Part shown: one piece after another, positions 7,401 through 16,501 of the stretch | Numbering within the stretch: position 1 is the stretch's first letter | Layout of the letters: each line of letters opens with the position of its first letter | The notes under the pieces: model-generated | Database searches by the model: none | What the model was told of the DNA's origin: nothing | The model's input: the letters and a program-made list of their open reading frames with translations, nothing else | Made by a program: the position numbers and the translations under genes | DNA from: an uncultured Anaerotignum sp. | GTDB taxonomy: Bacteria > Bacillota > Clostridia > Lachnospirales > Anaerotignaceae | NCBI GenBank assembly: GCA_910578425.1 | Contig: CAJTQX010000001.1 | Span: 96,048 to 160,047 of the forward strand | Reading direction: 5' to 3' | Length of the DNA: 64,000 nucleotides

Positions 7401-8459
7401 ATGGCAAAGGTTTTAATGAAAGGCAACGAGGCAGTTGGTAAGGCGGCGATTGAGGCGGGCTGCAGATTTTTCTTCGGCTATCCGATTACTCCTCAGAGCG
7501 AAGTACCCGAATATTTATCCAGTGAATTACCGAAAGTAGGCGGCACATTTGTTCAGGCTGAGTCTGAAGTAGCTGCTATCAATATGGTTTATGGTGCGGC
7601 GGCAGCTGGTGCGCGCGTACTGACAAGCTCCTCCTCCCCTGGTGTTGCTCTGAAACAGGAAGGTATCGGCTATATTTCCAACGCTGGTTTGCCCGCAGTT
7701 ATCATCAACATGATGCGCGGCGGCCCGGGCCTTGGCACAATTCAGCCCGGTCAGGCTGACTATAACATGGCTGTAAAAGGCGGCTCCAACGGTGACTACC
7801 ATAACGTTGTTCTGGCTCCTGCATCTGTTCAGGAAGCAGTTGATATGGTTATGGACGCGTTTGACATCGCTGATATGTACGGCACACCTGTTATTGTTCT
7901 GGCAGACGGTCTGATCGGCCAGATGATGGAGCCCGTTGAGTTTAATTATGTTCCCAGAAAGGGCATCCCTGAAAAGACATGGGCACTGACGGGCAAGGGC
8001 GATGGCGAAAGACATGTTGTGAAGAACCTCGTTATTGATCCCGATGACTGCGAACAGTGGAACCATGAGCATTTTGAAGCTTATGAAAAAATCCTTGCAA
8101 ACGAACAGGCCTGGGAAGAATACCTGCTGGATGATGCAGAATATGCATTTGTTTCCTACGGCACAGCTTCCAGAGTTGTAAGAACAGCAATCGGTTACCT
8201 GAGAGCAGAAGGCTACAAAATTGGTATGCTCAGACCTAAAACACTGTGGCCTTTCCCTCAGAAAGCATTTGATAAAGTAGACGGACATATCAAGAAATAC
8301 CTTGATATTGAAATGTCTATGGGTCAGATGATGCCCGACGTTGCATATGCATGTAACGACAAAAACAAAGTTGTATTCCACGGCAGAACGGGCGGTAACG
8401 TTCCGACGGTAGATGAAGTCGTAGAATTTGCAAAGAAAATCATGGGAGGTGACAAATAA
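7401..8459 (+). CDS. korA: 2-oxoacid:ferredoxin oxidoreductase alpha subunit (VorB/KorA type)
   Basis: A 352-residue alpha subunit with the opening MKGNEAVGKAAIEAGCRFFFGYPITPQSE region (pyrimidine-binding domain; Gly-Tyr-Pro-Ile-Thr-Pro is the family signature) and a transketolase C-like domain near residues 250-345. With subunits B, C and D it oxidatively decarboxylates a 2-oxoacid to acyl-CoA, CO2 and reduced ferredoxin. The arrangement with a separate small ferredoxin is that usually annotated as 3-methyl-2-oxobutanoate (VOR) type in Lachnospirales; 2-oxoglutarate cannot be excluded. ATG 7401 follows GAGAGGAGG. Codon use is strongly biased, which suggests high expression. Confidence 0.9.
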   Translation: MAKVLMKGNEAVGKAAIEAGCRFFFGYPITPQSEVPEYLSSELPKVGGTFVQAESEVAAINMVYGAAAAGARVLTSSSSPGVALKQEGIGYISNAGLPAVIINMMRGGPGLGTIQPGQADYNMAVKGGSNGDYHNVVLAPASVQEAVDMVMDAFDIADMYGTPVIVLADGLIGQMMEPVEFNYVPRKGIPEKTWALTGKGDGERHVVKNLVIDPDDCEQWNHEHFEAYEKILANEQAWEEYLLDDAEYAFVSYGTASRVVRTAIGYLRAEGYKIGMLRPKTLWPFPQKAFDKVDGHIKKYLDIEMSMGQMMPDVAYACNDKNKVVFHGRTGGNVPTVDEVVEFAKKIMGGDK

Positions 8460-9211
8460 TGGCAGTTGTATTTGAAAAAACAAAAGCCTTAACTGATGTC
8501 AAATTGCATTATTGTCCTGGTTGTGCACATGGTATTGTACATAGACTGGTAGCAGAGTGTCTGGAAGAAATGGACGAAGTAAAAAACGCGATCGCATGTG
8601 TTCCCGTAGGCTGCGCAGTTTTCGCAAACAACTACTTCAACTTTGACGCAATCCAGTGCGCACACGGCCGTGCTCCCGCTACTGCAACAGGTATTAAGAG
8701 AGTACATCCCGATAAAATGGTTCTGACATATCAGGGCGATGGCGACCTTGCTTCCATTGGTACCTGTGAAATCGTTCATGCGGCAGCAAGAGGCGAGAAG
8801 GTTACAACGATCTTCATCAACAACGGTATCTATGGTATGACAGGCGGTCAGATGGCACCGACGACACTGCCCGGCATGAAGGCGACAACAGCTAAGGCTG
8901 GCCGTGATCCCAAGGTTAACGGCAACCCTCTGAGAGTTTCCGAGATGCTGGCTACACTGACAGGCCCCGCTTATATCGAAAGAGTAAGCGTTTCCACGCC
9001 TGCACAGGTAACACAGGCGAAAAAGGCAATCAAAAAGGCTCTTGAAATCCAGAAACAGGGATTGGGCTTCACATTCATCGAAGTAGTATCCAGCTGCCCT
9101 ACAAACTGGGGCTTGACACCTGTGAAAGCGATGGAATTCGTAAGAGATAAAATGATTCCTTACTATCCTCTTGGCGTTTTCAAAGATATTACAGCAGAGG
9201 AGGGCAAATAA
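8459..9211 (+). CDS. korB: 2-oxoacid:ferredoxin oxidoreductase beta subunit (TPP-binding)
   Basis: This 250-residue subunit has the beta-subunit CPGCAHG motif near residue 20, the TPP/Mg motif GDGDLASIGT near 94, and NNGIYGMTGGQMAPTT near 120. It holds thiamine pyrophosphate and, through conserved Cys, a 4Fe-4S cluster. Its ATG overlaps the korA stop (TAATG), so translation is coupled. GGGAGGTG lies upstream inside korA. Confidence 0.92.
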   Translation: MAVVFEKTKALTDVKLHYCPGCAHGIVHRLVAECLEEMDEVKNAIACVPVGCAVFANNYFNFDAIQCAHGRAPATATGIKRVHPDKMVLTYQGDGDLASIGTCEIVHAAARGEKVTTIFINNGIYGMTGGQMAPTTLPGMKATTAKAGRDPKVNGNPLRVSEMLATLTGPAYIERVSVSTPAQVTQAKKAIKKALEIQKQGLGFTFIEVVSSCPTNWGLTPVKAMEFVRDKMIPYYPLGVFKDITAEEGK

Positions 9212-9212
9212 T

Positions 9213-9773
9213 ATGAGTACATTTTCTACAATTTTTGCAGGCTTCGGCGGTCAGGGCGCGCTTTCCATGGGTAAAATTCTTGCTTACGCGGCAATGCTGG
9301 AAGGCAAGGAAGTATCCTGGTGCCCTTCTTACGGTCCCGAAATGCGTGGCGGCACAGCGAACGTAAACGTTATCGTTTCTGACGAAGGCATTGGCTCTCC
9401 TGTTATCACAAAGGACGCAGACTGTGTTGTAGCTCTGAATAAGCCTTCTCTGGATAAGTTCGTTGATATCGTTGCAGACGGCGGCGCGCTGGTTATCAAC
9501 TCTGACCTTGCGGAACTGGCTGACGGACAGGCGAAGGCTGGCGTAAAAGTATACAATGTTCCCGCAAACAAAATGGCAGCAGAGGCATTTGGCGGATTCA
9601 AGCTGGCGAACCTTATCATGCTGGGTGCAGTTGTATACGCAACAAACCCCATCAAGGTTGAAAGCATTGACGATGCATTCACACACGTATTTGAAGGCGG
9701 CAAAGCAAAATTCATTCCCGATAACAAAAAAGCGTTTGAGATGGGCTATGAATTTGCAAAGAACAACGCATAA
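9213..9773 (+). CDS. korC: 2-oxoacid:ferredoxin oxidoreductase gamma subunit
   Basis: A 186-residue gamma subunit opening FAGFGGQGALSMGKILAYAA, the typical GFGGQG start of this family. SYGPEMRGGTANVNVIVSD near 43-61 is the conserved CoA-region block. The ATG lies one base after the korB stop, behind GAGGAGG. An earlier in-frame ATG at 9171 lies inside korB and has no ribosome site. It completes the D-A-B-C set, and a terminator follows. Confidence 0.92.
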   Translation: MSTFSTIFAGFGGQGALSMGKILAYAAMLEGKEVSWCPSYGPEMRGGTANVNVIVSDEGIGSPVITKDADCVVALNKPSLDKFVDIVADGGALVINSDLAELADGQAKAGVKVYNVPANKMAAEAFGGFKLANLIMLGAVVYATNPIKVESIDDAFTHVFEGGKAKFIPDNKKAFEMGYEFAKNNA

Positions 9774-9818
9774 TTTTCCTGAATCCTGAATAAAAGAAGC
9801 AAATCCAGGAAATACCAT

Positions 9819-9846
9819 AACCCCCTGATTTTGTCAGGGGGTTTTT
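9819..9846 (+). terminator. Terminator of the VOR operon
   Basis: AACCCCCTGA pairs with TCAGGGGGTT around a short loop and ends in TTTTT. Confidence 0.92.
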
Positions 9847-9971
9847 GCGTGGGAAAAAATCCCCTGTTTTTGGAAAAGTGTTTTCGGTGTGTAAATTTGG
9901 TCGTAAGGCATTTCTGTGCAAATCATATAACATGCAACAATTTAACAGTTCTGTGAATTTGGATTTTGAAG

Positions 9972-10388
9972 TTAAAACTCATATTGGGTTCCATGCGATA
10001 ATAATAAGCCGTCCGTTAATTTCACACATAAAATTATGGTGTTTTCATCATCAAAATCAATATGTCCGTTATCAATCCATTCAGCAAAAGCATTTTTCAG
10101 TTTCCTTGCAATCAACTGATTTTCTGCTTTCTTAAAACAGCCCAGATGAATACCAGTTCCATGTGCTGTGAACCACTCGCCTGATATTGCAATAATTGGG
10201 TTATTTTTTATTTGCCTCATTTTATTTGAACGTGCATTTGTAATGATATAAAATGCCCCATTTTCATAGTATGCATTAACATTTCTGACATATGGAATTC
10301 CGTCTTCAACGGTTGCCAATGCAATAACAGTGTCTTTTCCAAAACGTTCCATTATTATTTTTTCGGCTTCTGAACTTATGTTTTTCAT
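9972..10388 (-). CDS. Pyridoxamine 5'-phosphate oxidase-fold (split-barrel) flavin-binding protein
   Basis: A 138-residue protein with the split-barrel pattern of PPOX/general-stress-protein-26 relatives: DTVIALATVEDGIPYVRNVN (~21-40), an FYIITNARSNKMRQIKNNP block (~49-67) and ISGEWFTAHGTG. These usually bind FMN, F420 or heme; substrates are mostly unknown. ATG 10388 follows AGGAGA by 7 nt; an upstream start at 10448 lacks such a site. The gene is more AT-rich than its neighbours and stands alone on the minus strand, so recent acquisition is possible. Confidence 0.75.
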   Translation of the reverse strand: MKNISSEAEKIIMERFGKDTVIALATVEDGIPYVRNVNAYYENGAFYIITNARSNKMRQIKNNPIIAISGEWFTAHGTGIHLGCFKKAENQLIARKLKNAFAEWIDNGHIDFDDENTIILCVKLTDGLLLSHGTQYEF

Positions 10389-10425
10389 AGAGGGTCTCCT
10401 TTGCAGTTTCCGATTTATATATCTG

Positions 10426-10454
10426 ATTATAAAATTTTTATCTGGCATTTACAA
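10426..10454 (-). promoter_or_regulatory. Promoter of the PPOX-fold gene
   Basis: On the minus strand TTGTAA (10454-10449), a 17-base spacer and TATAAT (10431-10426) lie about 40 bases before the start codon. Confidence 0.65.
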
Positions 10455-10656
10455 TGTATATTGATAAGTTATTTCCAAATGGATATACAATTCTGAAAAG
10501 GGGGAAAGTTTTATAAAAGGTTATTCTATTCCTGCCTTTCCTGTCATAATTTTTATAAATGTCCCTGATTGGTACAGGCTTATGCTGGCGGGGCAAAGAC
10601 CTGCGTGGGCAGACGGGATTTTGAAGATTGGGTTTTCTTTTTAACAGTATTTATGA

Positions 10657-10662
10657 TATACT
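10657..10662 (+). promoter_or_regulatory. Probable extended -10 box for zapA
   Basis: TGATATACT (TG-N-TATACT) lies about 50 bases before zapA. The -35 region is poor (TTTTCT). Otherwise 10455-10712 shows nothing recognisable. Confidence 0.4.
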
Positions 10663-10712
10663 TAGAAACAGATACGATTGAAACGGAACAAGGCGGGAGG
10701 AGAGCAAAAATA

Positions 10713-11183
10713 ATGAAAAACAGAGTAAAGATTACCATTGACGGAAAAAACTTTACACTGGTTGGGGAAGAAACAGAGGAGCATATGCGCGAAGTTGCGT
10801 CATATATAGATAAAAAAATGGCGGAGGTACGCCAGAAAGCGGCGGTAGTCGCATTGGACGCAAGCCTGGCATATGTGCTGACATCTATCAACGTGGCAGA
10901 TGATTATTTTAAGGAAAAGGCGTACTGCTCGGAATTGGAGGGGCGGCTGATTGGCATGACGGCGCGCGCGAAGGAACTTTCGGAAAAGCTGGCCGCAAAG
11001 GAAGCGGAGCAGGCTGGAAGGGAATGGGAGCAAAGACTCAAGGATTTGGAGGACAGGCTTGCTTTTTCCGAAAAAGCAAGAGTAACGGCGGAAAATAAGC
11101 TGGATGATTATATGATGGCGATGGAAGGAAGCCAGCAGGGCGGGCAGAAACATACCGCAAAGGCAAAATCAGGCAAACGCTGA
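10713..11183 (+). CDS. zapA: Cell division protein ZapA
   Basis: The first ~90 of 156 residues match ZapA: MKNRVKITIDGKNFTLVG, then MREVASYIDKKMAEVR and ALTSINVADDYFK-like spacing. ZapA crosslinks FtsZ filaments at midcell. A long charged coiled coil follows (~90-145), and the tail is Lys-rich (KHTAKAKSGKR); this makes it longer than the ~100-residue E. coli protein but usual for Clostridia. ATG 10713 follows GGGAGGAG. It leads a run of envelope genes through the U32, SEDS and PBP genes with gaps below 40 bases. Confidence 0.85.
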   Translation: MKNRVKITIDGKNFTLVGEETEEHMREVASYIDKKMAEVRQKAAVVALDASLAYVLTSINVADDYFKEKAYCSELEGRLIGMTARAKELSEKLAAKEAEQAGREWEQRLKDLEDRLAFSEKARVTAENKLDDYMMAMEGSQQGGQKHTAKAKSGKR

Positions 11184-11216
11184 GCAGGTGTGGAAAATAC
11201 GAAAGGGGAACGGACA

Positions 11217-13685
11217 ATGTCCTTTGGAAGGAAACCGGAACTTTTATCTCCGGCAGGCTCTGTGGAAAGCCTGAAAGCGGCAGTAAATAATGGCTGCGAC
11301 GCCGTTTATTTGGGCGGAAAGGCGTTCAGTGCAAGACAGTACGCAGGAAATTTTTCCTTGCCAGAATTGGAGGAAGCATGCGATTACTGTCATTTGCGGG
11401 GAGTAAAGGTTTATGTAACAGTCAATACATTATATAAGGAAGAAGAACTGAAAGGCTTTCTGGAATTTATAAGCCGTTTGTATGAGATAGGCGCAGATGC
11501 GCTGATTATGCAGGATGCGGGCGCGGCGCGGCTCGTGCGGGAACATTTTCCAAATTTCCCGCTTCATGCCAGGATCCGGGAATCCTTTCCGGGGCTTTCG
11601 CTTCATGCCAGCACACAGATGACGGCAAATTCCCTTGCGGATGTGGAATATTGGGCAGGGCAGGGCTTCGAGAAGGTCGTATTGAGCCGCGAGCTTTCTT
11701 TAGAGGAAATACAGAAAATTACAGCGCGTACAGACGTGGAAATCGAAACCTTTATTCATGGTGCTCTCTGCGTCTGTTATTCTGGGCAGTGCATCATGAG
11801 CAGTATACTGGGGGGAAGGAGCGGCAACCGTGGACGCTGTGCGCAGACCTGCCGCCTGCCTTACACACTTTATCGCGGATATGATACTATTGCGGAGGGC
11901 TATCTGCTTTCCCCGAAGGATATCGCGACAGTAGATATTTTGCCGCAGTTGATTGAGGCAGGCATTGCATCGCTGAAAATTGAGGGCCGCATGAAAAATC
12001 CGGAATATGTAGCAGGTGTAACGGGAATTTACCGAAAATATATTGATATGGCGTTTGACTCACCGGAAACATATGCCGTTGACCCACAGGACAGGAAAGC
12101 ACTGGCCCAGTTGTTTAACAGGGGAGGCTTTACGGAGGGGTATTATACGTCTTTTGCGGGGCGTGAAATGATGAGCGTGGAACGTCCGAAGGCGTGGGGG
12201 CTTTTGGTCGGGCATGTGGACAAATATCTGCCGGACCGGAAAAAAGTAACGATTCGCACCCGCGAGCCGCTTGTGCCGGGTGATGGCATTGAGGTCTGGA
12301 CGCAGGAGGAACCGCATGTTGGGACAAACGTTTCCAGGGCTTCCAAGGCGGGAGAGGTCATTACCTTGACGCTGGAGGGCAATATTTCCAAAAATGACGC
12401 AGTATATCGTACCTATGGCAAGGCTCTGAATGACAATCTTCGTAAAACATGGGAAAAAGACAGCCGGAAACTGCCCATCTGGGGTATGCTGCGGGCAAAG
12501 GAGGGTGAGCCGTTTTCCCTTCAGCTTTGGGACGCGAATGGCAGCAGTGTTTTTGCCAGCGGTGCGATAGTGGAGCGCGCAGAGAGCCAGCCAATGCTGC
12601 CGATGAAACTGCGCGAACAGGTGGAAAAAATGGGCGCGACGCCGTTCCGTCTGGAAGGGCTGGAAACGGATATTGATAAATATATTTATATCAGTGTCAG
12701 CGAAGTAAACCGCGTGCGGCGGGAGGCCTGCGAAGCGTTGGAGCAGGCAGTTCTGAAAAAATCCAAACGGAAAACAGCGGGACAGCCGGAGTATCCCAAA
12801 AAGGAAAAACCTCCAATTTTACTGCGAAAAAAACTGACCGCACTGGTGGCAAATCAGGGACAGCTGGAGGCTGTTCTGCGGGCGAAAGGCCTTTGCAGAG
12901 TCTATTACGAATGTACGGGAGATTTGGAAAGAAATCTGGACAGGATTCTGGAAAAATGCCGGAATGCGGATGTTTCTTTGTATGCGGCTTTGCCGCGCAC
13001 AGCAAGGGAATGGAATGCGGAGGCGGAAGGTGAGATGTTCAGTCGATTGGCAGAAAGTGACATTGACGGATTTTTGGTGCGTTCTGCCGGACAGTTTGCA
13101 CAGGCAAAAGCAAGCGGCAAAAAAATAGTGACAGATTACAATTTGAACGCCATGAATAGCGAAACTGTTGCATATTGGCGGGAGCAGGGCGCGGACAACA
13201 TATGCCTTTCTGTCGAAGCGAATTTGCAGGAAATCAACGTTATGGGCGGGAAGGACTGCGAAATGGTGGTTTATGGTTACCTGCCGCTGATGAAAACGCA
13301 GCAGTGTCCCATTGGGAATTATGCAGGCGGGAAAAACGGACGGCGTTACTGCACAGAGCGCGGCAACGAGGATTTGTATTTCCTGAGAGACAGAAAGGGC
13401 GTTAAGTTCCCTCTGCTGACGGACTGCGAACGCTGTGTCTGTACGATATTGAATGGGAAACCGCTGTTCACGCTGAAATTTTATGACGAAATACTGGAAA
13501 GCGCGGCGGGGTACGTCCGTATGGACTTCACGAAAGAAGGACAGGGACGGACGGAGCGCGTTGCGAGGGCTTACGGAGAAAAAACGGCCGACTGTGAAAA
13601 AACAAGTCCGCTTGTGCGGGAGCTGCTCGGCGAAATGGGAGAACGGGGAAGTACAAAGGGGCATTTCTTCCGCGGAGTGGAGTGA
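11217..13685 (+). CDS. U32 family peptidase / RlhA-like protein with DUF3656-type C-terminus
   Basis: This 822-residue protein begins with the U32 core (PELLSPAGSVESLKAAVNNG) and has the family signature ETFIHGALCVCYSGQC near residue 180, followed by Cys-rich RGRCAQTC. Conserved Cys in the C-terminal third (CPIGNY, CERCVC) add to the set. U32 proteins were named as collagenases, but E. coli RlhA hydroxylates 23S rRNA, so an iron-sulfur-type RNA-modifying role is as likely as proteolysis. The extra central region (~380-560) matches the long clostridial form. ATG 11217 has AAAGGGG upstream; a GTG at 11190 is less likely. It lies between zapA and the SEDS gene. Confidence 0.85.
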   Translation: MSFGRKPELLSPAGSVESLKAAVNNGCDAVYLGGKAFSARQYAGNFSLPELEEACDYCHLRGVKVYVTVNTLYKEEELKGFLEFISRLYEIGADALIMQDAGAARLVREHFPNFPLHARIRESFPGLSLHASTQMTANSLADVEYWAGQGFEKVVLSRELSLEEIQKITARTDVEIETFIHGALCVCYSGQCIMSSILGGRSGNRGRCAQTCRLPYTLYRGYDTIAEGYLLSPKDIATVDILPQLIEAGIASLKIEGRMKNPEYVAGVTGIYRKYIDMAFDSPETYAVDPQDRKALAQLFNRGGFTEGYYTSFAGREMMSVERPKAWGLLVGHVDKYLPDRKKVTIRTREPLVPGDGIEVWTQEEPHVGTNVSRASKAGEVITLTLEGNISKNDAVYRTYGKALNDNLRKTWEKDSRKLPIWGMLRAKEGEPFSLQLWDANGSSVFASGAIVERAESQPMLPMKLREQVEKMGATPFRLEGLETDIDKYIYISVSEVNRVRREACEALEQAVLKKSKRKTAGQPEYPKKEKPPILLRKKLTALVANQGQLEAVLRAKGLCRVYYECTGDLERNLDRILEKCRNADVSLYAALPRTAREWNAEAEGEMFSRLAESDIDGFLVRSAGQFAQAKASGKKIVTDYNLNAMNSETVAYWREQGADNICLSVEANLQEINVMGGKDCEMVVYGYLPLMKTQQCPIGNYAGGKNGRRYCTERGNEDLYFLRDRKGVKFPLLTDCERCVCTILNGKPLFTLKFYDEILESAAGYVRMDFTKEGQGRTERVARAYGEKTADCEKTSPLVRELLGEMGERGSTKGHFFRGVE

Positions 13686-13692
13686 GTGAGGT

Positions 13693-15090
13693 ATGTTTGA
13701 CTTATTGCTGATGTTGAGCAGATATGTATTTCTGTTTTATATCGTGTTGTTTTTATGGCAGGGAATTGTATATATCGCTTATGAGCAGGGCGGCTATCTG
13801 GGCAGCCCTTACCGGGCGATATCCATACAAAGAAGCCTGATTGTGCTGATGCATGTGACTGCTTTTCTAATATTAGCGTATAACCGCGAAACGCATTTGT
13901 TTGGAATGCAGCCGCTGATATTTGGGGCAGTTTCGTTTGCATTCCTGCTGGCGGCGGTTGCCCTTTTGGACAGGTTTTATTATGAGGGCTGTCCGCTGGT
14001 CTGGACGGGTATGCTGTTTCTGATGGACCTGAGCCTGATTATGCTGCAAAGGCTTTCACCTTCTCTGGCGCAAAGGCAGCTGCTTTGGATGATAATAGGG
14101 CTGGCAGGAATGCTGGTTCTGCCGTTTTTCTTCCGGCTCATTCCCAGGTTTGAGGTATTTGAATGGGCGTATATTATCCTTTGTTATGGGCTTTTGATCT
14201 GCACGCGCTTTTTTGGCGTGGAAAAGGGCGGCTCAACCAACTGGCTGGCGTTTGGGCCGGAATCTTTCCGTATTACGTTCCAGCCTTCAGAGATTGCGAA
14301 ATTCCTGTTTATATTTTATCTGGCAAGCGTGTTCCGCAAACGTCTGAACTGGAGGAGTTTTTTTACCACAGGCATTTTAAGTGCGGGGCTTGTGCTTTTG
14401 CTGGTGCTGCAAAAGGACCTGGGCGGCGCGCTGATTTTCTTTACAACGTATATGGTAATGCTTTATATCGCGACATCCAATGAACTGCTGTTTCTGCTTG
14501 GCATGGGCGCGGCAAGCGGGGCGGCGATGCTGGCGTATAAGCTGTTTTCGCATGTGCGGGTGCGTGTGGCGGCATGGCAAAATCCCTGGGCAGACATTGA
14601 TTTCGGCGGTTATCAGATCGTAAACGCGCTGTTTGCGATTACGACATGGGGCGTGTTTGGCAGCGGGCTGACAAAAGGTATGCCTAAAAGCATTCCAGTG
14701 GTGGAAAGCGATATGATTTTTGCCGCTGTCTGCGAGGAATTTGGCGCGGCGTTTGGCGCGGGCGTGATTGCGATTTTCATTATGCTGCTTTACCGCGGGG
14801 TGCGTATCGCGCTGGACTGCGGGCGCAGATATTATGCGATACTTGCCGCTGGCGTTACGGCGATGCTTTCTTTTCAGGCGTTTCTGATTTTGGGTGGTTC
14901 CATCAAGCTGATTCCTTTAACGGGCGTTACGCTGCCGTTTGTCAGTTATGGCGGCAGCTCTGTTCTGGTAAGCCTGATGATGATGGGCTTGCTGCAATGG
15001 GTCTGCGTATACTGTGAACAACACAACCGTCAGGAAGCCGAACAGGAACCCATTCTGAATGAGGCGGAAGGAGGCGGCTTCGATGAATAA
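13693..15090 (+). CDS. SEDS peptidoglycan polymerase (FtsW/RodA/SpoVE family)
   Basis: A 465-residue polytopic membrane protein with a FtsW/RodA core: KGGSTNWLAFGPESFRITFQPSE near 180-200, VLQKDLGGALIFF near 240 and the late SYGGSSVLVSLMMMGLLQ. About four extra N-terminal helices precede the core. SEDS proteins polymerise lipid II with a class B PBP partner. The partner gene follows directly, its ATG overlapping this stop, so the two form a SEDS-bPBP pair. Whether it serves division, elongation or sporulation cannot be told from the sequence. Confidence 0.9.
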   Translation: MFDLLLMLSRYVFLFYIVLFLWQGIVYIAYEQGGYLGSPYRAISIQRSLIVLMHVTAFLILAYNRETHLFGMQPLIFGAVSFAFLLAAVALLDRFYYEGCPLVWTGMLFLMDLSLIMLQRLSPSLAQRQLLWMIIGLAGMLVLPFFFRLIPRFEVFEWAYIILCYGLLICTRFFGVEKGGSTNWLAFGPESFRITFQPSEIAKFLFIFYLASVFRKRLNWRSFFTTGILSAGLVLLLVLQKDLGGALIFFTTYMVMLYIATSNELLFLLGMGAASGAAMLAYKLFSHVRVRVAAWQNPWADIDFGGYQIVNALFAITTWGVFGSGLTKGMPKSIPVVESDMIFAAVCEEFGAAFGAGVIAIFIMLLYRGVRIALDCGRRYYAILAAGVTAMLSFQAFLILGGSIKLIPLTGVTLPFVSYGGSSVLVSLMMMGLLQWVCVYCEQHNRQEAEQEPILNEAEGGGFDE

Positions 15091-16483
15091 CATGAAACGA
15101 AGCATACGGCGGATATTCTGGCTTCTCGCGCTCTGTTTTTTCCTTCTGCTGGGCTATCTTGGCAAATTGACGCTGGTGGACAGACAGACAATTTCCGGCA
15201 ATGCGTACAATACTCGTCTGCGCTATGGAGATGATACCATTCGGCGCGGGGAAATCATGGACAGGGAAGGGGAAGTGATTGCCCGCAGCATACCGGCAGA
15301 TGGGGGCGGCTACAACAGGGAATATCCCCGTTCCCGTATGGCGGCGCATATTACGGGATACAGCAGCGTTGGCAAGACCGGCGTGGAGGCGGCAGAAAAT
15401 TTTGAACTGATGACGCTCCACAATGAATTGTTCCAGCGTTTGGGCAGCATACTGAAAAAAGACGAGCTGCTTGGCAACAGTGTAAAATTGACTGTAGATA
15501 TGGACATACAGAGTGCGGCAGGGAATCTGCTGGGCAGCGCGAAAGGGGCAGTCGTTGTAATGGAGCCTTCCACAGGGCGCGTATTGGCATTGCAGGCGTA
15601 TCCTGATTTTGACCCGAACAAGGTTGCGGCGCAGTGGGAAAATCTCAAAGACCATGAGGACAGCCCGCTTCTGAATCGCGGCACACAGGGGATTTATCCG
15701 CCCGGCTCTACGTTTAAGACAGTTACCGCGCTGGCAGGGATAGAATATCTTCCGGATTGGCAGACGTTTACTGTAGAATGTACAGGTGAGGCTGTTTTTG
15801 AAGATAAAATTATCCATTGTTACAAGAATAGAGCGCATGGTCTGGTGAATATGAAAGGGGCAATGGAAAGCTCCTGCAACTGTTATTTTGCCGCGCTTGC
15901 GCAGAAAATTGGCGCGGGAAACCTTGCAAAAACGATGGAGCGCGTTGGTATGCAGGAGGCCTGTGGCTTTGAACTGGCATATACCCCAAATACCGTTTTG
16001 CTGAACTCGGATTCTTCGGAAAGTGAATTAGTAGAAACGGCAATCGGGCAGGGGCGGACAGGCGTTACGCCGCTGTATATGGCAATGCTTGCTTCATCCA
16101 TCGCAAACGAGGGGCTGATGATGCGCCCGTATATTGTTGATCATGTAGTATATCCCAACGGCAGCGTGGGCAAAACAACGGTGCCGAAAAAGCTGACGCA
16201 GATCTGCACACCGGAGGAAGCTGCCATTTTGAAGGAAATGATGGTTGGCGTAGTAGAAAACGGCACAGGCGGTGCGGCTTCTGTCAGCGGCATAACGGTA
16301 GCCGGAAAAACAGGGACTGCGGAAAATGCGACAGGCAATGATCATAGCTGGTTCATCGGCTTTGCTCCGGCGGAAGAACCTAAGGTTGCGATAGCGGTTT
16401 TGCTGGAAAACGCAAACGATGGAACCGCGTCTGCGATTGCCGGAAAAGTACTCAGGGCTGCACTGGAAGAAATGGGCGAATAA
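15083..16483 (+). CDS. Class B penicillin-binding protein (D,D-transpeptidase)
   Basis: This 466-residue protein has one N-terminal membrane anchor (residues ~10-30) and the three transpeptidase motifs: PPGSTFKT (SxxK, catalytic Ser near 216), SSCN (SxN, near 266) and AGKTGTAEN (KTG, near 415). It crosslinks peptidoglycan outside the membrane. The region before the catalytic domain is short compared with FtsI or PBP2, like the compact PbpA type paired with FtsW-like proteins. ATG 15083 follows GGAAGGAGG and overlaps the SEDS gene by 8 bases. Confidence 0.92.
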   Translation: MNNMKRSIRRIFWLLALCFFLLLGYLGKLTLVDRQTISGNAYNTRLRYGDDTIRRGEIMDREGEVIARSIPADGGGYNREYPRSRMAAHITGYSSVGKTGVEAAENFELMTLHNELFQRLGSILKKDELLGNSVKLTVDMDIQSAAGNLLGSAKGAVVVMEPSTGRVLALQAYPDFDPNKVAAQWENLKDHEDSPLLNRGTQGIYPPGSTFKTVTALAGIEYLPDWQTFTVECTGEAVFEDKIIHCYKNRAHGLVNMKGAMESSCNCYFAALAQKIGAGNLAKTMERVGMQEACGFELAYTPNTVLLNSDSSESELVETAIGQGRTGVTPLYMAMLASSIANEGLMMRPYIVDHVVYPNGSVGKTTVPKKLTQICTPEEAAILKEMMVGVVENGTGGAASVSGITVAGKTGTAENATGNDHSWFIGFAPAEEPKVAIAVLLENANDGTASAIAGKVLRAALEEMGE

Positions 16484-16501
16484 AGGGAAAAGAGGGCTGG
16501 A

